Shown here piece after piece: positions 63,763-64,000 of a stretch of DNA of 64,000 nt. The stretch covers positions 7,003,001-7,067,000 of the forward strand of contig NZ_CP054916.1 in the NCBI RefSeq assembly GCF_013364155.1, read 5' to 3'. Source of the DNA: Streptomyces sp. NA02950 (GTDB lineage: Bacteria > Actinomycetota > Actinomycetes > Streptomycetales > Streptomycetaceae). The notes below the pieces were generated by a model, which had not been told where the DNA came from, searched no databases, and worked only from the letters and a program-made list of their open reading frames with translations. Each line of letters starts with the position of its first letter. The first letter of the stretch is position 1. Both the position numbers and the translations under genes were made by a program.

Positions 63763-64000
63763 CTACAGACGGCGGGTGGCGAGGGTCAGCCGGTCGCGGG
63801 CGTCGAACAGCGCGTCCTTGATCATCTGCTCATGGGTGGGGGTCAGCCGGGCCACCGGCACCGAGCAGCTGATCGCGTCCCGCGCCGGGGTGCGGTAGGG
63901 GATGGCGACGCCGAAGCAGCGCAGGCCAAGGGTGTTCTCCTCACGGTCCACCGCATAGCCCTGTTCGCGGATGGTGTGCAGCTCCTCGATGAGCTTCTCG
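63763..64000 (-). CDS. IclR-family transcriptional regulator (3' end, partial)
   Basis: The last 78 residues of an IclR repressor are visible: EKLIEELHTIREQGYAVDREEN, then TLGLRCFGVAIPYRTPARDAISCSVP and PTHEQMIKDALFDARDRL. This is the effector-binding domain, with the G-x-AVDxEE and gvxCxaxPi family pattern. The HTH lies outside the window. IclR proteins such as KdgR often control pectin and uronate genes, which fits the neighbours, but that link is inference. Confidence 0.85.
   Translation of the reverse strand, partial: EKLIEELHTIREQGYAVDREENTLGLRCFGVAIPYRTPARDAISCSVPVARLTPTHEQMIKDALFDARDRLTLATRRL

Overview
The window is high-GC actinobacterial chromosome. The developmental regulator whiA in a uvrC-rapZ-yvcK-whiA operon, an actinobacterial dapD, opcA next to zwf, an RbpA-family protein, Tat-exported enzymes and strong GC codon bias all point to a Streptomyces. 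From memory, the gene order matches the S. coelicolor SCO19xx core region read in reverse. No rRNA, tRNA, prophage, CRISPR array or secondary-metabolite cluster was seen.

Layout. 1-3061: a lysine-rich protein tail, a PfkB sugar kinase and its LacI-type regulator, a large operator palindrome, and a Tat Rieske lipoprotein. 3215-8287: uvrC-rapZ-yvcK-whiA, translationally coupled. 8453-11416: a large secreted zinc carboxypeptidase. 11589-18706: lower glycolysis (gap, pgk, tpiA), secG, an RbpA paralogue, an MFS exporter and pgi. 18813-25518, minus strand: the pentose-phosphate operon tkt-tal-zwf-opcA-pgl, with 4-base overlaps from tal onward. 25868-29424: ctaB, a small unknown protein, an amidohydrolase-like protein with a degraded metal site, and ctaA. 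29505-29670: a 166-bp MITE-like element. 29683-31379: an ABC-2 exporter. 31551-38181: the suf Fe-S assembly operon (sufR-B-D-ferredoxin-C-S-U-T). 38428-39328: a TetR/SMR efflux pair with a tandem operator over the efflux start codon. 39510-41455: dapD and dapA, convergent. 41544-44009: a membrane protein and a secreted nuclease/phosphatase. 44010-47595: repeat-rich accessory DNA around an acidic unknown protein, including a minisatellite of about 30 units upstream of a PhoX-like phosphatase with a candidate PHO box. 49097-54714: a luciferase-like monooxygenase, a double-TerD protein, a beta-propeller remnant, an ATPase/XRE/DUF397 trio and a uronate dehydrogenase. 54936-64000: kdgD, an amber-interrupted gene, a polysaccharide deacetylase, a PL9-type pectate lyase, an aldo/keto reductase, a two-component system and the 3' end of an IclR regulator.

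How the genes work together. Central carbon metabolism (glycolysis plus oxidative and non-oxidative pentose phosphate) is contiguous, with zwf/opcA/pgl supplying NADPH. The suf operon is probably autoregulated: a CAAC-N6-GTTG box overlaps the sufR start. The right end looks like a pectin/uronate module in which the lyase makes oligouronides, uronate dehydrogenase oxidises the uronate and KdgD dehydrates the ketodeoxyglucarate; a 33-bp inverted repeat lies between the two divergent catabolic genes. The best leads for something new are regulatory or structural: the 22/29-bp minisatellite, the tandem 22-bp operator, the MITE-like element and the degraded amidohydrolase. I did not find a convincing wholly new enzyme or defence system.
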